Positions 19,634-20,326 of a stretch of DNA of 20,326 bases are shown piece after piece (the stretch's first letter is position 1; each line of letters opens with the position of its first letter). Position numbers and translations under genes: made by a program. Origin of the DNA: Frankiaceae bacterium. GTDB lineage: Bacteria > Actinomycetota > Actinomycetes > JAFAQI01. The notes under the pieces were generated by a model. It was not told the origin of the DNA and ran no database searches. It worked only from the letters and a program-made list of their open reading frames with translations. The stretch is taken from positions 1-20,326 of the forward strand of contig JAVEEH010000179.1 in the NCBI GenBank assembly GCA_030840545.1. The letters run 5' to 3'.

Positions 19634-20221
19634 TCAAGCGGTGATCGGCAACCAGGACGGCCGGCCGGCCTCGAACGCGGTGACCTCGTCGTCTCGGGCC
19701 AGCGTGAGCCCGATGTCGTCGAGCCCCTCCAACAGTCGCCAGCGGGTGTAGTCGTCGAGATCGAACGACGCCGTGACGCCGGCGGCGCGCACCTCCCGCT
19801 GCTCCAGGTCGACCACCAGCTCGACCTGGGGATCCGCCTCGACCAGGTCCTGCAGCTGCTGCACGACCGCTTCCGGCAGCACCACCGGCAGCAGGCCTCC
19901 CTTGAGGGAGTTGCCACGGAAGATGTCACCGAACCGCGGGGCGATGACGACCCGAAAGCCGTGGTCCTGCAACGCCCAGACGGCGTGCTCCCGGGACGAC
20001 CCGGTGCCGAAGTCGGGGCCGGCGAGCAGGATGGTTGCACCGTCGTACCGGCTGTCGTTGAGGACGAATGCCGGGTCCGCGCGCCAGGCCGCGAACAACC
20101 CGTCGGCGAACCCTGTCCGGGTGATCCGCTTCAGATACTCGGCCGGGATGATCTGGTCGGTGTCGACGTTGCTTCGTCGCAGCGGCACCGCCGTGCCCGA
20201 GTGAACCGTGAACTCCTGCAT
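19634..20221 (-). CDS. leuD: 3-isopropylmalate dehydratase small subunit
   Basis: The 195-residue product has the LeuD motifs NVDTDQIIPAEYLKRI (18-33), GPDFGTGSSREHAVWAL (68-84, the swivelling-domain active loop) and APRFGDIFRGNSLKGGLLPV. With LeuC it isomerises 2-isopropylmalate to 3-isopropylmalate in leucine synthesis, bringing the substrate-binding swivel to the [4Fe-4S] cluster of LeuC. ATG at 20221 has AGGGG 6 bases upstream, 9 bases after the leuC stop. Length is typical. Confidence 0.97.
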   Translation of the reverse strand: MQEFTVHSGTAVPLRRSNVDTDQIIPAEYLKRITRTGFADGLFAAWRADPAFVLNDSRYDGATILLAGPDFGTGSSREHAVWALQDHGFRVVIAPRFGDIFRGNSLKGGLLPVVLPEAVVQQLQDLVEADPQVELVVDLEQREVRAAGVTASFDLDDYTRWRLLEGLDDIGLTLARDDEVTAFEAGRPSWLPITA

Positions 20222-20230
20222 GCCGTCCCC

Positions 20231-20326
20231 TCAGAGATCGGCGGGCGCGGTCAACCGCCCGGTGACGGCGGTCGCCGCGGCGACCGGTGGTGAGACGAGA
20301 TGGGTGCGCCCGCCCGGGCCCTGCCG
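20231..20326 (-). CDS. leuC: 3-isopropylmalate dehydratase large subunit, C-terminal end (runs off the window)
   Basis: The last 31 codons read RQGPGGRTHLVSPPVAAATA, then VTGRLTAPADL and TGA, matching the LeuC C-terminus, where the RQG-GRTHLVSP-AAA block is strongly conserved. It is the [4Fe-4S]-bearing aconitase-family subunit. The rest lies beyond 20326. Confidence 0.95.
   Translation of the reverse strand, partial: RQGPGGRTHLVSPPVAAATAVTGRLTAPADL

Noticed and set aside
1..20326. CRISPR arrays, tRNA or rRNA genes, insertion sequences and attachment sites.
   Set aside because: No regularly spaced direct repeats, transposase-like frames, cloverleaf sequences or rRNA stretches were seen on either strand.

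Overview
The window is a gene-dense (roughly 70% G+C by eye) stretch of an actinobacterial chromosome. GTG starts, short or 4-nt gene overlaps, a DivIVA-like SepIVA homologue, an HU protein with a long Lys/Ala tail, a CofC/FbiD enzyme of coenzyme F420 synthesis and a RipC-like NlpC/P60 hydrolase all point to Actinomycetia. From memory, the gene order resembles the Mycobacterium tuberculosis Rv2922c-Rv2927c and Rv2973c-Rv2988c neighbourhoods, but ppk1 and mutT1 are missing between cofC and hup, and an acyl carrier protein gene sits between rpmF and rnc. That suggests a Frankia/Jatrophihabitans/Geodermatophilus-type lineage; this placement is a weak inference. No IS element, prophage, CRISPR array, tRNA or rRNA was found, and no gap between genes exceeds about 200 bases.

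Layout. (1) Bases 1-570, minus strand: the 5' end of smc and a 72-residue leucine-zipper protein that ends in a clear intrinsic terminator. (2) Bases 744-9161, minus strand: eleven co-directional genes in the order fakA-like, recG, rsmD, coaD, sepIVA, yceD (DUF177), rpmF, acyl carrier protein, rnc, mutM, acyP. Many are joined by overlaps. They cover a fatty-acid-kinase-like protein, fork rescue, 16S rRNA methylation, CoA synthesis, septation, ribosome and rRNA maturation, and base excision repair. (3) rpmB (9308-9496, plus). (4) A minus-strand group thiL, a GNAT acetyltransferase and a TauE/SafE transporter (9562-11766). (5) A plus-strand pair, a stand-alone Lrp/AsnC effector-domain protein and a DUF3515 lipoprotein (11809-12479). 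(6) ddl and an NlpC/P60 hydrolase on minus (12481-14836), both cell-wall genes. (7) A minus-strand operon plsC, gpsA and a Cys/Met-metabolism PLP enzyme (14943-17948): two phospholipid-synthesis enzymes plus a trans-sulfuration enzyme. (8) cofC and a small OB-fold-like protein on plus (17997-18898), meeting hup across a perfect hairpin. (9) hup, leuD and the end of leuC on minus (18967-20326).

This is mostly conserved housekeeping sequence and I found no clear new multi-gene system. The most interesting signals concern gene expression. Four genes (fakA-like, GNAT, ddl and the OB-fold gene) have a TANNNT -10 box exactly 7 bases before an ATG or GTG with no Shine-Dalgarno site, which is the signature of leaderless mRNAs. 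Genes are also coupled by 4-base NTGA overlaps in which all four possible start codons (ATG, GTG, TTG, CTG) appear. The start codons of thiL (possibly ATC) and of the DUF3515 lipoprotein (apparently CTG) look non-canonical. The small leucine-zipper protein next to smc, the compact SepIVA homologue and the acyl carrier protein with an Ala/Pro insertion are the best protein-level leads.
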